From Chromohalobacter canadensis (GTDB lineage: Bacteria; Pseudomonadota; Gammaproteobacteria; Pseudomonadales; Halomonadaceae): a stretch of 64,000 bases of DNA. The translations under genes and the position numbers were made by a program. The notes below the pieces were generated by a model that worked only from the letters and a program-made list of their open reading frames with translations, made no database searches and was not told the origin of the DNA. Positions 1 through 9,205 of this stretch are shown one piece after another; within the stretch, counting starts at the first letter, position 1, and every line of letters begins with the position of its first letter. The stretch is taken from positions 124,001-188,000 of the forward strand of contig NZ_CP140151.1 in assembly GCF_034479555.1 (NCBI RefSeq). The letters run 5' to 3'.

Positions 1-863
1 GCGAGAAGTTTCAGGACCGCCGCGTTCGCGAAGCGCTGACCCTGGCCACCGACTTCGATTGGCTCAACACGCATCTCTTCTACGGCGCCTATGAAGAAAC
101 CGATAGCTACTTCGAGAGCTCCGAGATGGAAGCCAACGGCCTGCCCAGCGACGCCGAACGTGAGCTACTCGCGCCCTATCGCGATCACCTGCCGCAAGAT
201 GTCTTTGAAGCCCCTCTGCCCGCATCACGCCCCGAGGGTTTGCGGGCACGCCTGAAGAAGGCACTGGGACTGCTGCGCGACGCCGGGTATGAGGTTCGCG
301 ATGGAACGCTGGTCAACCGCGAGACACAACGGCCGCTGCGCCTCGAATTTCTGCTCTACGACACTCAGTTCGAGCGCGTGACCCTACCACTGATTCAAAA
401 CCTCGAGCGTCTCGGCATCGAGGCCAACCTGCGCGTGGTCGACGTCAATCAGTTCCTGACGCGCCAGCGCAACTTCGATTTCGACCTGATCCTCGGCAGC
501 TTCGCGCAGTCCGCCAATCCAGGTAACGAACAGCGCGAATTCTGGACCAGCGACTACGCCGACGCGCCGCGCAGCCGCAACTTGATCGGCTTGCAGAGCC
601 CCGCCATCGACGGCCTGGTCGACAGCCTGATCCGCGCCGACAGCCGGCAGGCATTGGACACCGCCGCGCGTGCCCTCGACCGGGTACTGCGCTGGGGCTT
701 CTACGTCATTCCCCAATGGCACCTCGACGGCACTCGCGTGGCGCTATGGGACAAGTTCGGCTACCCCCAGCCATTCCCCGAATACACCTTCGATCTATCG
801 AGCTGGTGGGTCGATCCACAGCGCGCGTCCCGGATAGAGCAACGCCAACGCGGCGAACGCTAA
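1..863 (+). CDS. yejA: YejA-like peptide-binding protein, C-terminal part (5' end outside window)
   Basis: The reading frame is open from base 3 and ends at a TAA at 861-863, so only the last ~286 residues are present. The sequence resembles the C-terminal lobe of family 5 extracellular solute-binding proteins of ABC importers, with the stretch [18 protein letters not shown] typical of the YejA/OppA group. Such proteins bind oligopeptides in the periplasm and deliver them to the membrane permeases. The next three genes are the matching permeases and ATPase, closely spaced in the same direction, so this is the binding protein of a yejABEF operon. The exact peptide substrate cannot be told; YejABEF in enterobacteria takes up microcin C and other peptides. 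Confidence 0.88.
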   Translation, partial: EKFQDRRVREALTLATDFDWLNTHLFYGAYEETDSYFESSEMEANGLPSDAERELLAPYRDHLPQDVFEAPLPASRPEGLRARLKKALGLLRDAGYEVRDGTLVNRETQRPLRLEFLLYDTQFERVTLPLIQNLERLGIEANLRVVDVNQFLTRQRNFDFDLILGSFAQSANPGNEQREFWTSDYADAPRSRNLIGLQSPAIDGLVDSLIRADSRQALDTAARALDRVLRWGFYVIPQWHLDGTRVALWDKFGYPQPFPEYTFDLSSWWVDPQRASRIEQRQRGER

Positions 864-874
864 GGATAAACATC

Positions 875-1942
875 GTGGCTAATTACATCCTACGCCGCCT
901 ACTGCTGATGATCCCCACCCTGCTGGGCATCTTGCTGCTCAATTTCATTATCGTGCAGGTGGCACCGGGCGGCCCCATCGACCAGATGCTGGCCCGCTTC
1001 GAGGGCATGGACAGCAATGCCAGCACGCGCCTGGAAGGCGGCGGCGAGACATCCAGCGGCGATACCCGCAACGCACGCGGCATCGACCCACGCCTCGAAG
1101 AAGCATTGGAAAAGCAGTTCGGCTTCGACAAGCCGCCCGTGGAGCGGTTCTTCGGCATGCTGGCCGATTACGCCACCTTCGATCTCGGCGATAGCTTCTT
1201 TCGCGGGCGGCCGGTAACCGACCTCATCGTCGAACGTCTGCCCGTGTCGATCTCGCTGGGACTCTGGACAACGCTGCTGGTATATTCGATCTCGATACCA
1301 CTAGGCATACGCAAGGCCTTGCGCCATGGCTCGCGCTTCGATGTCTGGACCTCGGGACTGATCATCGTGGGATACGCAGTCCCAGGGTTCTTGTTCGCCA
1401 TTTTCCTGATCGTGGTATTCGCCGGCGGCAGCTATCTGGACTGGTTTCCACTGCGCGGACTGACCTCGCCCGACTTCGCCGACCTCTCCTGGTGGGGCAA
1501 GATCCAGGATTATTTCTGGCACATCGCGCTGCCCGTGCTGGCCTCGGCCATCGGCAGTTTCGCAACGCTCACCATGCTGACCAAGAACAGCTTCCTCGAC
1601 GAAATCCATAAACAATACGTGCTCACCGCACGCGCCAAGGGCGCCAGTGAGCACCGTGTGCTCTACGGGCACGTGTTCCGCAACGCCATGCTGATCATCA
1701 TCGCGGGGCTCCCCTCGGCGCTGGTCGGCATTTTCTTCACCGGGTCGCTGTTGATCGAGGTGATCTTCTCGCTCGATGGTCTTGGCCTACTCGGCTTCGA
1801 GGCGGTCATGCAGCGCGACTATCCGGTCATCTTCGGCACGCTGTATCTCTATACCTTGATCGGATTGGTGCTCAAGCTGATCTCGGATCTCACCTATGTG
1901 TGGGTCGACCCTCGCATCGACTTCGCGACGCGGGAGGCATGA
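875..1942 (+). CDS. yejB: Peptide ABC transporter permease YejB
   Basis: Inner-membrane permease, 355 aa, of the binding-protein-dependent transport family. I chose the GTG at 875 because an AAGGA sits just upstream and the translation begins [18 protein letters not shown], the usual YejB/OppB N-terminus; longer in-frame starts would run into yejA. The EAA-type cytoplasmic loop that contacts the ATPase is visible ([20 protein letters not shown]). The C-terminus ends WVDPRIDF as in YejB. The gene starts 11 nt after yejA and its stop overlaps the start of yejE, indicating translational coupling. Confidence 0.92.
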   Translation: MANYILRRLLLMIPTLLGILLLNFIIVQVAPGGPIDQMLARFEGMDSNASTRLEGGGETSSGDTRNARGIDPRLEEALEKQFGFDKPPVERFFGMLADYATFDLGDSFFRGRPVTDLIVERLPVSISLGLWTTLLVYSISIPLGIRKALRHGSRFDVWTSGLIIVGYAVPGFLFAIFLIVVFAGGSYLDWFPLRGLTSPDFADLSWWGKIQDYFWHIALPVLASAIGSFATLTMLTKNSFLDEIHKQYVLTARAKGASEHRVLYGHVFRNAMLIIIAGLPSALVGIFFTGSLLIEVIFSLDGLGLLGFEAVMQRDYPVIFGTLYLYTLIGLVLKLISDLTYVWVDPRIDFATREA

Positions 1943-3045
1943 TGACACTTCGCAAGCGCGCGCAACCGTCTCCCATCGCCCGCCGCCGCTGGCAGATCTT
2001 TCGCGGCAACCGGCGCGCCTGGTGGTCGCTGTGGGCCTTCGTCCTGCTGCTGATCGTCAGTCTGGGCGCGGAACTGGTCGCCAACGACAAGCCCATCGTC
2101 ATGCACTACCAGGGCCAGTGGTACGCCCCGGTGGTATTCGATTATCCCGAAACCGAGTTCGGCGGTTTTCTCCCCACGACAGCCGACTACCGCGACCCTG
2201 TCGTCCGGGAAAGCATCTCCTCGCAGGGTTGGATGCTATGGCCCCCCGTGCCCTTCTCCTACGATACGCTGGATCGCGAGCTGACGGGGCCTGCACCCTC
2301 GCCGCCCTCGGCACGTCACTGGTTGGGAACCGACGACCACGGCCGCGACGTCTTCGCCCGCGTGCTCTATGGCTTCCGGCTCTCGGTGGTCTTCGCCGTG
2401 GTACTGACGGTGGGCTCGATGGCGCTTGGCGTCCTGTTCGGGGGCGTGCAAGGCTATTTCGGCGGCAAGGTCGACCTGATCGGCCAGCGCATCATCGAAA
2501 TCTGGTCGGGCATGCCGGTACTGTTCCTGCTTATCATCCTCGCCAGCCTGGTGCAGCCCAACCTGTGGTGGTTGCTGGGCATCATGCTGCTGTTTTCCTG
2601 GCTGGGGCTGGTCGACATCGTGCGCGCCGAATTCCTGCGCGCGCGCAATCTCGAGTACGTACGCGCGGCGCGTGCCATGGGACTGCCGTCGCGGCTGATC
2701 ATGTGGCGCCATGTGCTACCCAACGCTATGGTCGCCACCCTGACGTTCATCCCGTTTCTGTTCACAGGGGCGATCACCACCCTCACCGCGCTGGATTTCC
2801 TGGGCTTCGGCCTGCCCCCGGGCTCTCCCTCGTTGGGCGAGCTGGTCGCCCAGGGCAAGAACAACCTGCAGGCGCCCTGGCTTGGTATCACGGCCTTCCT
2901 GAGTCTTGGAATTATGCTCTCGCTGCTGGTCTTCATCGGCGAAGGACTGCGTGACGCCTTCGACCCGCGCCACGTGCCCAGCACCACCACATCGACCTCC
3001 GCCGATACCGATGATCTACCCGGGAGAACCGCGCATGGCCAATGA
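1939..3045 (+). CDS. yejE: Peptide ABC transporter permease YejE
   Basis: Second inner-membrane permease of the importer, 368 aa. The N-terminal segment [16 protein letters not shown], the early periplasmic region and the C-terminal [15 protein letters not shown] match E. coli YejE closely from memory. The EAA loop reads [20 protein letters not shown]. Two adjacent ATGs (1939 and 1942) follow a GGGAGG; 1942 has the better spacing, 1939 gives the ATGA overlap with yejB, and the difference is a single Met. The C-terminus extends ~20 polar residues beyond the E. coli protein and overlaps the yejF start. Confidence 0.93.
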   Translation: MMTLRKRAQPSPIARRRWQIFRGNRRAWWSLWAFVLLLIVSLGAELVANDKPIVMHYQGQWYAPVVFDYPETEFGGFLPTTADYRDPVVRESISSQGWMLWPPVPFSYDTLDRELTGPAPSPPSARHWLGTDDHGRDVFARVLYGFRLSVVFAVVLTVGSMALGVLFGGVQGYFGGKVDLIGQRIIEIWSGMPVLFLLIILASLVQPNLWWLLGIMLLFSWLGLVDIVRAEFLRARNLEYVRAARAMGLPSRLIMWRHVLPNAMVATLTFIPFLFTGAITTLTALDFLGFGLPPGSPSLGELVAQGKNNLQAPWLGITAFLSLGIMLSLLVFIGEGLRDAFDPRHVPSTTTSTSADTDDLPGRTAHGQ

Positions 3046-4630
3046 CGACGTCGTATTCGAACTCGATGCCTTACGCATCGCCTTCGGCGACATGCGCGTC
3101 GTCGAGGACCTGTCACTCACCATACGCCGTGGCGAAACCGCGGCGCTGGTCGGCGAATCGGGCTCCGGCAAGTCGGTATCCGCCCTCGGCGCCCTCGACC
3201 TGCTGCCGCCTGGCGCGCGCGTCGAGGGTGGACGTCGGCTCTGCGGACAGTCCCTAGAAGGTCTATCACCGCGGCGCTGGAATACGCTACGCGGCGGCCA
3301 AGTCGGCTTCGTGTTCCAAGAGCCCACGACCTCGCTCAACCCCTTGCACACGGTCGGCAAGCAGCTCGGCGAAACCCTGCGTCTCCATCAAGGCTTGCGC
3401 GGCCGTGCCGCCCGTCAGCGCGCCCGGGAACTGCTGGTGGAAGTACAGTTACCGCGCCCCGACGAACTGCTTGAGACGCATCCCCATAAGCTCTCGGGTG
3501 GACAACGCCAGCGCGTAGTGATCGCCATGGCCATCGCCAACGCACCGCAGCTTCTCATTGCCGATGAACCGACCACGGCGCTGGACGTCACCGTGCAGCA
3601 GGAAATTCTGGCCTTGCTGGCACGGTTACGCGACGCCAATGGCATGGCCATGCTGTTCATCACCCACGATCTCAATCTGGTGCGCCGGCATGCCGACAGC
3701 GTGCATGTCATGCAGCATGGCAGGCTCGTCGAAAGCGGCAGTGTCACACACGTCTTCGATGCCCCTCGCGCGGCCTATACCCAACACCTGCTCGCCGCCA
3801 ACCCCGATGGCCATGCCGCGCCGTTGCCGGAAACACGCGAGATGCTGCTCGAGGCACGCAGCCTCGGCGTCTCATTCGCGCGAAGCAAATCCTGGTTCGG
3901 GCGCCGTCCCGCCCCGTTCGTGGCCGTCCAGCCACTGGATATCACCCTCGCGCGCGGCGAAACCCTGGGCCTGGTCGGGGAATCCGGCTCCGGCAAGACC
4001 ACCCTGGCATTGGCGCTTCTACGCCTGACCGCCGCCGATGGCGAGATCCTTTTCGATGGCGAACGCCTGGATACATTACGCGGCAACGCGCTACGCCGCC
4101 GGCGGCGACGCTTTCAGGTCGTCTTCCAGGACCCTTACGGTTCGCTCTCGCCGCGCATGCCCGTCATGGATATCGTCAGCGAAGGGCTTCGCTTTCACCA
4201 TCCGACACTCAGCGACGCGGACGTCGAGCAACGGGTCGTCGCCACACTCGAGGAGGTCGGCCTGCCGGCGAATTGCGCAGCACGTTACCCGCACGAGTTC
4301 TCGGGCGGCCAGCGCCAACGCATCGCCGTGGCGCGCGCCCTCATTCTCGAGCCCGACCTTGTCGTGCTCGACGAACCGACTTCAGCGCTCGACCGCAGCG
4401 TGCAGAAGCAGCTCATCAGCTTGCTACGCGGCCTTCAGGCCCGACGCGGGCTGAGTTACCTGTTTATCAGCCACGATCTCGCCGTGGTACGCGCCATGGC
4501 GCACCGCATCATGGTGCTCAAGGACGGTGAGATCGTCGAGCAAGGCGACTGCGAGACGCTACTCAGGCAGCCTCGAGAATCTTATACGAAGCGTCTACTC
4601 GAGGCCTCTGGGCTGCATTTCGATACCTGA
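3035..4630 (+). CDS. yejF: Peptide ABC transporter duplicated ATPase YejF
   Basis: Cytoplasmic ATPase with two fused nucleotide-binding domains, 531 aa. First domain: Walker A GESGSGKS at about residues 40-47 and signature LSGGQRQR near 153, followed by a LLIADEPT Walker B. Second domain: Walker A GESGSGKT near 315 and signature FSGGQRQR near 422 with VVLDEPTSALD. The start at 3035 follows GGGAGA with 7-nt spacing and overlaps yejE by 11 nt; an upstream in-frame ATG at 3011 is less well placed. It powers YejB-YejE. The operon ends here, with rsuA convergent downstream. Confidence 0.94.
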   Translation: MANDDVVFELDALRIAFGDMRVVEDLSLTIRRGETAALVGESGSGKSVSALGALDLLPPGARVEGGRRLCGQSLEGLSPRRWNTLRGGQVGFVFQEPTTSLNPLHTVGKQLGETLRLHQGLRGRAARQRARELLVEVQLPRPDELLETHPHKLSGGQRQRVVIAMAIANAPQLLIADEPTTALDVTVQQEILALLARLRDANGMAMLFITHDLNLVRRHADSVHVMQHGRLVESGSVTHVFDAPRAAYTQHLLAANPDGHAAPLPETREMLLEARSLGVSFARSKSWFGRRPAPFVAVQPLDITLARGETLGLVGESGSGKTTLALALLRLTAADGEILFDGERLDTLRGNALRRRRRRFQVVFQDPYGSLSPRMPVMDIVSEGLRFHHPTLSDADVEQRVVATLEEVGLPANCAARYPHEFSGGQRQRIAVARALILEPDLVVLDEPTSALDRSVQKQLISLLRGLQARRGLSYLFISHDLAVVRAMAHRIMVLKDGEIVEQGDCETLLRQPRESYTKRLLEASGLHFDT

Positions 4631-4706
4631 CGAACTTTTATGGCGGCTTATTGCGGGCTTGTCAGGTTAACGAGCGATGAGCGCACAACGAAGATAACGG
4701 TATAAA

Positions 4707-5420
4707 CTAGATGGAGGCGATTTCCGTCTCGGTAAGTTCCCGCCACTCTCCCGTGGCTAGCGTTGAGTCGAGGACGATATCGCCGATCCGTTCACGATGC
4801 AGCGCCACGACCTCGTTACCCAGCGCCGCGAACATGCGCTTGATCTGATGATAGCGGCCTTCCTGGATGACCAGACGCGCCTGAACCACCTCGCCCTCGT
4901 CTTCGTCCGTCGCAGGCAGACGTTCAAGGCGCGCAGGCAATGTCGGCTTGTCTTCCCTCTCCAGCATCAATCCCGCTGCCAGGAGATCTTCCGCCCCGTC
5001 CATCAGTGGCTGTGCCAGAGTCACGAGATAATGCTTGTCGCAGCGCCGCTTGGGGGATGTCAGTCGATGCGACCATTGGCCGTCCTCGGTGATCAGCACG
5101 AGCCCAGTGGTGTCCACATCCAGGCGCCCGGCGATATGCAGGCGATCACGCTTGGTGACATCCAGCAGCTCGACCACCGAGGGGTAGCGTCCCGGCCGTG
5201 TCGTGCATTCATAGCCCGTGGGCTTGTTGAGCATCAGATACCGCACACCAACCAAGGCCAAAGGCTCCCCCATCCAGCGCACGTCCTGTTCTTGATCGAG
5301 CTTGAAGGCGGCATTCTTGATCACTTCGCCATTCACCTCGACCTCGCCGCGGTGCAGGGCTTTCTTGGCCAGCGAGCGCGTCAGCTCGGTACTTTCACTT
5401 AAAAAACGGTCGAGACGCAT
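4707..5420 (-). CDS. rsuA: 16S rRNA pseudouridine(516) synthase RsuA
   Basis: 237 aa. An N-terminal S4-like RNA-binding domain (MRLDRFLSESTELTRSLAKK) is followed by the RsuA/RluB-type catalytic domain with AGRLDVDTTGLVLITEDG, whose Asp in GRLD is the family nucleophile. The segments YLMLNKPTGYECTT and EGRYHQIKRMFAALGNEV agree with E. coli RsuA, which converts U516 of 16S rRNA to pseudouridine. Length is normal for RsuA. The gene lies 9 nt downstream of the nitrilase-family gene and probably shares its transcript. Confidence 0.93.
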   Translation of the reverse strand: MRLDRFLSESTELTRSLAKKALHRGEVEVNGEVIKNAAFKLDQEQDVRWMGEPLALVGVRYLMLNKPTGYECTTRPGRYPSVVELLDVTKRDRLHIAGRLDVDTTGLVLITEDGQWSHRLTSPKRRCDKHYLVTLAQPLMDGAEDLLAAGLMLEREDKPTLPARLERLPATDEDEGEVVQARLVIQEGRYHQIKRMFAALGNEVVALHRERIGDIVLDSTLATGEWRELTETEIASI

Positions 5421-5429
5421 GCAGGAAAT

Positions 5430-6233
5430 TCACTCCTCGACCTGGAAGCGATCGGCGTCCATCCAGGCCGGAAATTTGTCACGGAACGTACTCAGCGCCT
5501 GGCGATCCAGACGACCGGTACGCATGAAAGGCACGTCGCGCGGCTCGTCGATAAAGGGCTCGCCCTTGAAATCGACAAGCATCGAGTCGCCCGCGTATGC
5601 CAACCCCTTGGCATCTTCCCCCACGCGGTTGACGCCGATCACATAGCAGAGGTTTTCGACGGCACGTGCCTGTAGCAGGGTCCGCCAAGGTTGACGACGG
5701 GGCGCGGGCCAGTTGGCGACGCACAGCAGCGCATCATACTCGAAATGCTCGCCCGGCGCGGGTTGCTGACGCAGCCATACGGGAAATCGCAGGTCATAGC
5801 AGACACTCAGCAGGATTCGAAAGCCTTTGAGCTCGACAATGACGCGCTCGTTGCCCATGCCATAGCGTTCGTGCTCGCCGGCCATACGGAACAGGTGGCG
5901 CTTATCATAATGCGTGATATCGCCGTCCGGGCGCGCCCAGATGAGACGGTTGAAGTACTCGCCGTCCTCGACAACGGCCACGCTGCCGGTCACCACGCAG
6001 CCACGCTGGCGGGCTTGTTCGGCCATCCAGCCGACGGTGGTGCTCTGGGCCATGGGCTCGGCCATTTCGCGGGAATTCATGGTGAACCCCGTGGCAAACA
6101 TTTCCGGCAGCACGATCAAGTCCGTATCGTCCGCCGAGAGCTTGCCCAGACGTTCCTCGAGCAAGCGGCAATTGGCTTGGGGATCTTCCCAACGCAGGTC
6201 GGCCTGCACCAGGGTCGTACGTAATTCGCTCAT
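5430..6233 (-). CDS. Nitrilase-family omega-amidase (YafV-like)
   Basis: 267 aa cytoplasmic carbon-nitrogen hydrolase. The catalytic triad of the nitrilase superfamily is visible: Glu in LPEMFATGF, Lys in HYDKRHLFRMAG, Cys in SVCYDLRFPVWLR. The closest match I recognise is E. coli YafV, an omega-amidase acting on 2-oxoglutaramate or 2-oxosuccinamate. The ATG at 6233 is preceded by GGAGG at good spacing and starts MSELRTTLVQADLRW; a longer in-frame reading up to 6437 lacks homology and would enter the rarD promoter region. It is divergent from rarD. Confidence 0.87.
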   Translation of the reverse strand: MSELRTTLVQADLRWEDPQANCRLLEERLGKLSADDTDLIVLPEMFATGFTMNSREMAEPMAQSTTVGWMAEQARQRGCVVTGSVAVVEDGEYFNRLIWARPDGDITHYDKRHLFRMAGEHERYGMGNERVIVELKGFRILLSVCYDLRFPVWLRQQPAPGEHFEYDALLCVANWPAPRRQPWRTLLQARAVENLCYVIGVNRVGEDAKGLAYAGDSMLVDFKGEPFIDEPRDVPFMRTGRLDRQALSTFRDKFPAWMDADRFQVEE

Positions 6234-6354
6234 CACACACCTCCCGGATTGAAGATTCAGTCTGAAGGCCAGCTCAGGGCAGCGGCAAGCCCCTTTCGTC
6301 CATGTTAGATTAGCGTTCGCCTGTTCGGCATCATCGCCCCACGTTGAGGTCCCC

Positions 6355-7302
6355 ATGGCTCGAGAGAATGCCAGAGAAAGTGCCACGCAAGACATGTCTT
6401 CCGCATCGAAGACCGCCGCCGATAAAGACGCTGCCAAGGGCGTTGCGTTCGGCGTGATCGCCTATACGCTATGGGGCTGCTTTCCACTTTTTTTCGCGCT
6501 TTTCGATGGCGTGCCCGCCTGGGAAATCCTTACCCACCGCATCCTCTGGGCGTGTCTGTTCCTGGTCCTCGTGGTCACCGTTCTGGGGCGCTGGCAACCG
6601 GTCAGAGAAGCCTTGCGCGCACCGCGCCTGCTGGTACGGGTACTTGGCTGCGCCTTGCTCATCGGCTTCAATTGGGGGCTCTACATCTACGCCGTGGAAA
6701 CCCACCACGTCCTCCAGGCCAGTCTCGGCTATTTCATGACGCCACTGGTCAACGTGGCACTGGGCATGCTGGTACTGCGCGAGCGCATGTCACGCTTACA
6801 GGGTGCCGCAGTGGCGATTGCCATCGTCGCCATCGGCGTTCAATTAGTCGGGCTCGGCGGCCTGCCGTGGATCAGCATCTGTCTTGCGCTCAGCTTCGGC
6901 ACCTATGGTCTGTTACGCAAGCAGGTCAGCCTGGATGGACTCTCGGGGCTGTTCGTCGAGACGCTGATACTGCTACCACTCGGGTTACTTGCCGTGGCCT
7001 GGTTCGAGATTGCCGGCCTGTCCCATTTTGGGGGCACCGCGCACAACACCACACTGCTGATAGCGAGTGGCGCCCTGACGGCCCTGCCATTGCTGGCCTT
7101 CGCCGGAGCCGCGCGCCGACTCCGCCTGTCGACGGTGGGATTCTTGATGTATATCAACCCCACCCTGCAATTCTTGATCGCACTGCTGATCTTTCGCGAG
7201 CCATTAGGCACCCTGCAACTCATCACCTTCGTGCTCATCTGGCTCGGGCTGACGCTGTATTCGCTTTCCGCTTGGCAAGGCAGGCACGCTGGCGCCAAGT
7301 AA
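6355..7302 (+). CDS. rarD: RarD-type EamA/DMT family transporter
   Basis: Inner-membrane protein, 315 aa, with about ten hydrophobic helices in two EamA repeats. GVIAYTLWGCFPLFFALFDG and EILTHRILWACLFLV near the N-terminus are characteristic of RarD (chloramphenicol-sensitive protein). Residues 1-30 are a polar cytoplasmic extension absent from E. coli RarD, so translation could begin at the ATG at 6394, although the ATG at 6355 has a GAGGT upstream. The natural substrate of RarD is not established. It is monocistronic or read with the oxidoreductase gene 94 nt downstream. Confidence 0.85.
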   Translation: MARENARESATQDMSSASKTAADKDAAKGVAFGVIAYTLWGCFPLFFALFDGVPAWEILTHRILWACLFLVLVVTVLGRWQPVREALRAPRLLVRVLGCALLIGFNWGLYIYAVETHHVLQASLGYFMTPLVNVALGMLVLRERMSRLQGAAVAIAIVAIGVQLVGLGGLPWISICLALSFGTYGLLRKQVSLDGLSGLFVETLILLPLGLLAVAWFEIAGLSHFGGTAHNTTLLIASGALTALPLLAFAGAARRLRLSTVGFLMYINPTLQFLIALLIFREPLGTLQLITFVLIWLGLTLYSLSAWQGRHAGAK

Positions 7303-7396
7303 GACAAGCGTCACGGCACCAACATCGTCTAGAGTGAGTGCATGACCGCCACGACGTGTCACGTGGCGGCTGACTGGCCCGAGGAAACACGCCTTC

Positions 7397-8497
7397 ATGA
7401 CGACGCACCTGGTGCTGGTGGGTGCCGGTCACGCGCACCTCCACTTGCTGAAACACGCTTCCGTATTACGTCGCGCCGGCTATCGCATCACGCTCGTGGC
7501 CCCCACGCGCTTCTGGTATTCGGGCATGGCCGCACGACTACTCAGTGGCGCGCCACGTAATGCCTGCAGCCTCGATATCGCCGCCCTCTCCGCGCGCCAT
7601 GGCATCGAGCATGTTACAGCGCCTTTCGTGGCACTCGATGTGCATACCCAACATGTCTTTCTGGCCGACGGTCATCACATCGCCTTCGACGTACTCTCAC
7701 TCAATGTGGGCAGCGATGTCGTCCCGCCGATCCAAACCGGCGCGATCGTGCCTGCCTGGGGCGACGCACGCTACTGGCACGTCAAACCCATCGAGCGCCT
7801 CGATGCTCTACGCCAGCATGTGCTCGATGCCGCCCAGCAGCACCGGGCTTTGCATATGGTCGTGGTCGGCGGCGGACCTTCCGGCGTAGAAATGGCCGCC
7901 AATCTGGCGGGGCTGAGCCAACGCCTCGGGGCCGCCAACGATATTCGACTTGTCACTCGCCATTCACGCCTCTTGCCCAACGCACCAGACGCAGCGGCCC
8001 GATGGGCCAGCCGTCAGCTCGCGCGTCTGGGCGTCGATTGGCACCCCAGTGTGGCGCTAGACGGCAACACCGGATGGCTCGACTTCCTCGATGTTTCGCC
8101 CGACGACATCGTTCTCGCTACAGGGCTGCGACCCGCGTACTGCGTCGCCGACCTGCCACTGGCGCTCGACGACAACGGCATCCGCATCAAGACAACGCTA
8201 CAAAGCGAGCAGCACGCGACGATCTTCGCCGTCGGCGACTGCGCCTCACTGATCGATCACAGCCTTCCCAAACGCGGTATCGAAGGCGTTCGCCAAGGCC
8301 CCGTGCTACTACACAATCTGATTGCCTTGCAGAATGGCACGTCACTGCGAGACTACCACCCACCGGTAACGGCACTGGCCATCGTGGACATGCACGACAA
8401 GGGATTAGCGCTTTACGGAGAGCGCTGGAGAGGCGGTCGCTTGGCCTTGCGGCTCAAGCGCTATATCGACACGCGCTTCTTACGGCGTTATCGATAG
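7397..8497 (+). CDS. FAD-dependent pyridine nucleotide-disulfide family oxidoreductase
   Basis: 366 aa. The N-terminal dinucleotide-binding motif HLVLVGAGHAHLHLLK (GxGxxH form), a second nucleotide-binding motif MVVVGGGPSGVEMAANLAG near residue 155, and the C-terminal FAVGDCASL FAD-binding segment place it in the NDH-2/sulfide:quinone-type flavoprotein family. The GAGHAHL variant is seen in proteins annotated as pyridine nucleotide-disulfide oxidoreductases related to the N-terminal half of SelD fusion proteins. No redox-active CxxC is seen. The electron acceptor and donor are not known. Its 3' end carries a short tandem duplication. Confidence 0.75.
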   Translation: MTTHLVLVGAGHAHLHLLKHASVLRRAGYRITLVAPTRFWYSGMAARLLSGAPRNACSLDIAALSARHGIEHVTAPFVALDVHTQHVFLADGHHIAFDVLSLNVGSDVVPPIQTGAIVPAWGDARYWHVKPIERLDALRQHVLDAAQQHRALHMVVVGGGPSGVEMAANLAGLSQRLGAANDIRLVTRHSRLLPNAPDAAARWASRQLARLGVDWHPSVALDGNTGWLDFLDVSPDDIVLATGLRPAYCVADLPLALDDNGIRIKTTLQSEQHATIFAVGDCASLIDHSLPKRGIEGVRQGPVLLHNLIALQNGTSLRDYHPPVTALAIVDMHDKGLALYGERWRGGRLALRLKRYIDTRFLRRYR

Positions 8498-8526
8498 GTA
8501 AGGTTTTGTAGCGTTATCGATAGGTA
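8485..8526. repeat. 26-nt-offset direct repeat at a stop codon
   Basis: The 16-mer GCGTTATCGATAGGTA occurs at 8485-8500 and again at 8511-8526. The first copy encodes the last residues and stop (TAG 8495-8497) of the oxidoreductase; the second is untranslated. It looks like a recent tandem duplication. Confidence 0.85.
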
Positions 8527-8559
8527 GGCGTCGGCTCACGGGAAGAGCCAAGACGCATC

Positions 8560-8581
8560 GCACCGCCGGGGATGGCGGTGC
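8560..8581. terminator. Hairpin between convergent genes
   Basis: GCACCGCC (8560-8567) and GGCGGTGC (8574-8581) form a perfect 8-bp stem with a 6-nt loop between the oxidoreductase (+) and fliE (-). There is no T-run on either side, so termination is inferred only from position. Confidence 0.4.
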
Positions 8582-8601
8582 CTGGGCGACACGCTAGCGC
8601 A

Positions 8602-8925
8602 TCACACCTGCATATTCATGACATCTTTATAGGCGGTCACAAAGCGGTTGCGTACCTGCGTGCCCATTTCGAAGGCGATGCTCGCCTTCTGCATATCGAC
8701 CATCACGTCGTTGAGCTCCACACCCGGTGCGCCCGCCTCGAAGGCTTCAGCCTGCGCATTGGCATTCTGCTTCAAACTGTTGATGCGTGAAATCGCACTA
8801 TGCAGCTCGCCGGTGAACCCGCCGCTACCGACTGCCGTACTAACCTGGCTACCCGACGTCTGGCCCGCCTGACTGGCCAGACTCTGCATTTGCTGAAGTG
8901 CCTGAGAAATGGCCGGTGCACTCAT
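8602..8925 (-). CDS. fliE: Flagellar hook-basal body complex protein FliE
   Basis: 107 aa. FliE joins the MS ring (FliF) to the proximal rod. The C-terminal half (ISRINSLKQNANAQAEAF, then VMVDMQKASIAFEM and VRNRFVTAYKDVMNMQV) matches the FliE family. The start at 8925 (MSAPAISQALQQM) has GGAGG upstream at good spacing; the reading frame runs upstream to 8997 without homology. It is transcribed divergently from fliF, a common arrangement. Confidence 0.92.
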   Translation of the reverse strand: MSAPAISQALQQMQSLASQAGQTSGSQVSTAVGSGGFTGELHSAISRINSLKQNANAQAEAFEAGAPGVELNDVMVDMQKASIAFEMGTQVRNRFVTAYKDVMNMQV

Positions 8926-9205
8926 GACTTTCCTCCGCTGGTCGACACAGCTCTGGGATACGTTGACGAACCCTACCAGCAACCTGGTCTGAGTCATATC
9001 TGCAATTGGGACCTAAAATATCGGCTTTTCCTCCCTTTAGGGTTTTCTTAGCTCCACATAATAGCGGTCATCACACATACGCCTCGTATCGGAGCCAACC
9101 GACCGTGACGAGACGCCAAAAGATGCGCAGAATTTTGGAGTTGGACATCCCCATGCTTGCCGCTGGACCGTTTCCGTGCCTACCCCGGCGTTGCCGGAGG
9201 ATGAC
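8926..9205. promoter_or_regulatory. Divergent fliE / fliF intergenic region
   Basis: 280 nt without a gene, which must hold the start signals of both fliE (-) and the fliF operon (+). I see an AT-rich core around 9010-9065 and the palindrome CCCTAAAGGG (minus strand) near 9040, but no convincing sigma-54 (GG-N10-GC) or sigma-28 match at consensus spacing. Confidence 0.4.

Noticed and set aside
6418..6425. GCCGATAA near the rarD start
   Set aside because: Lies inside the rarD coding region with no -35 match.
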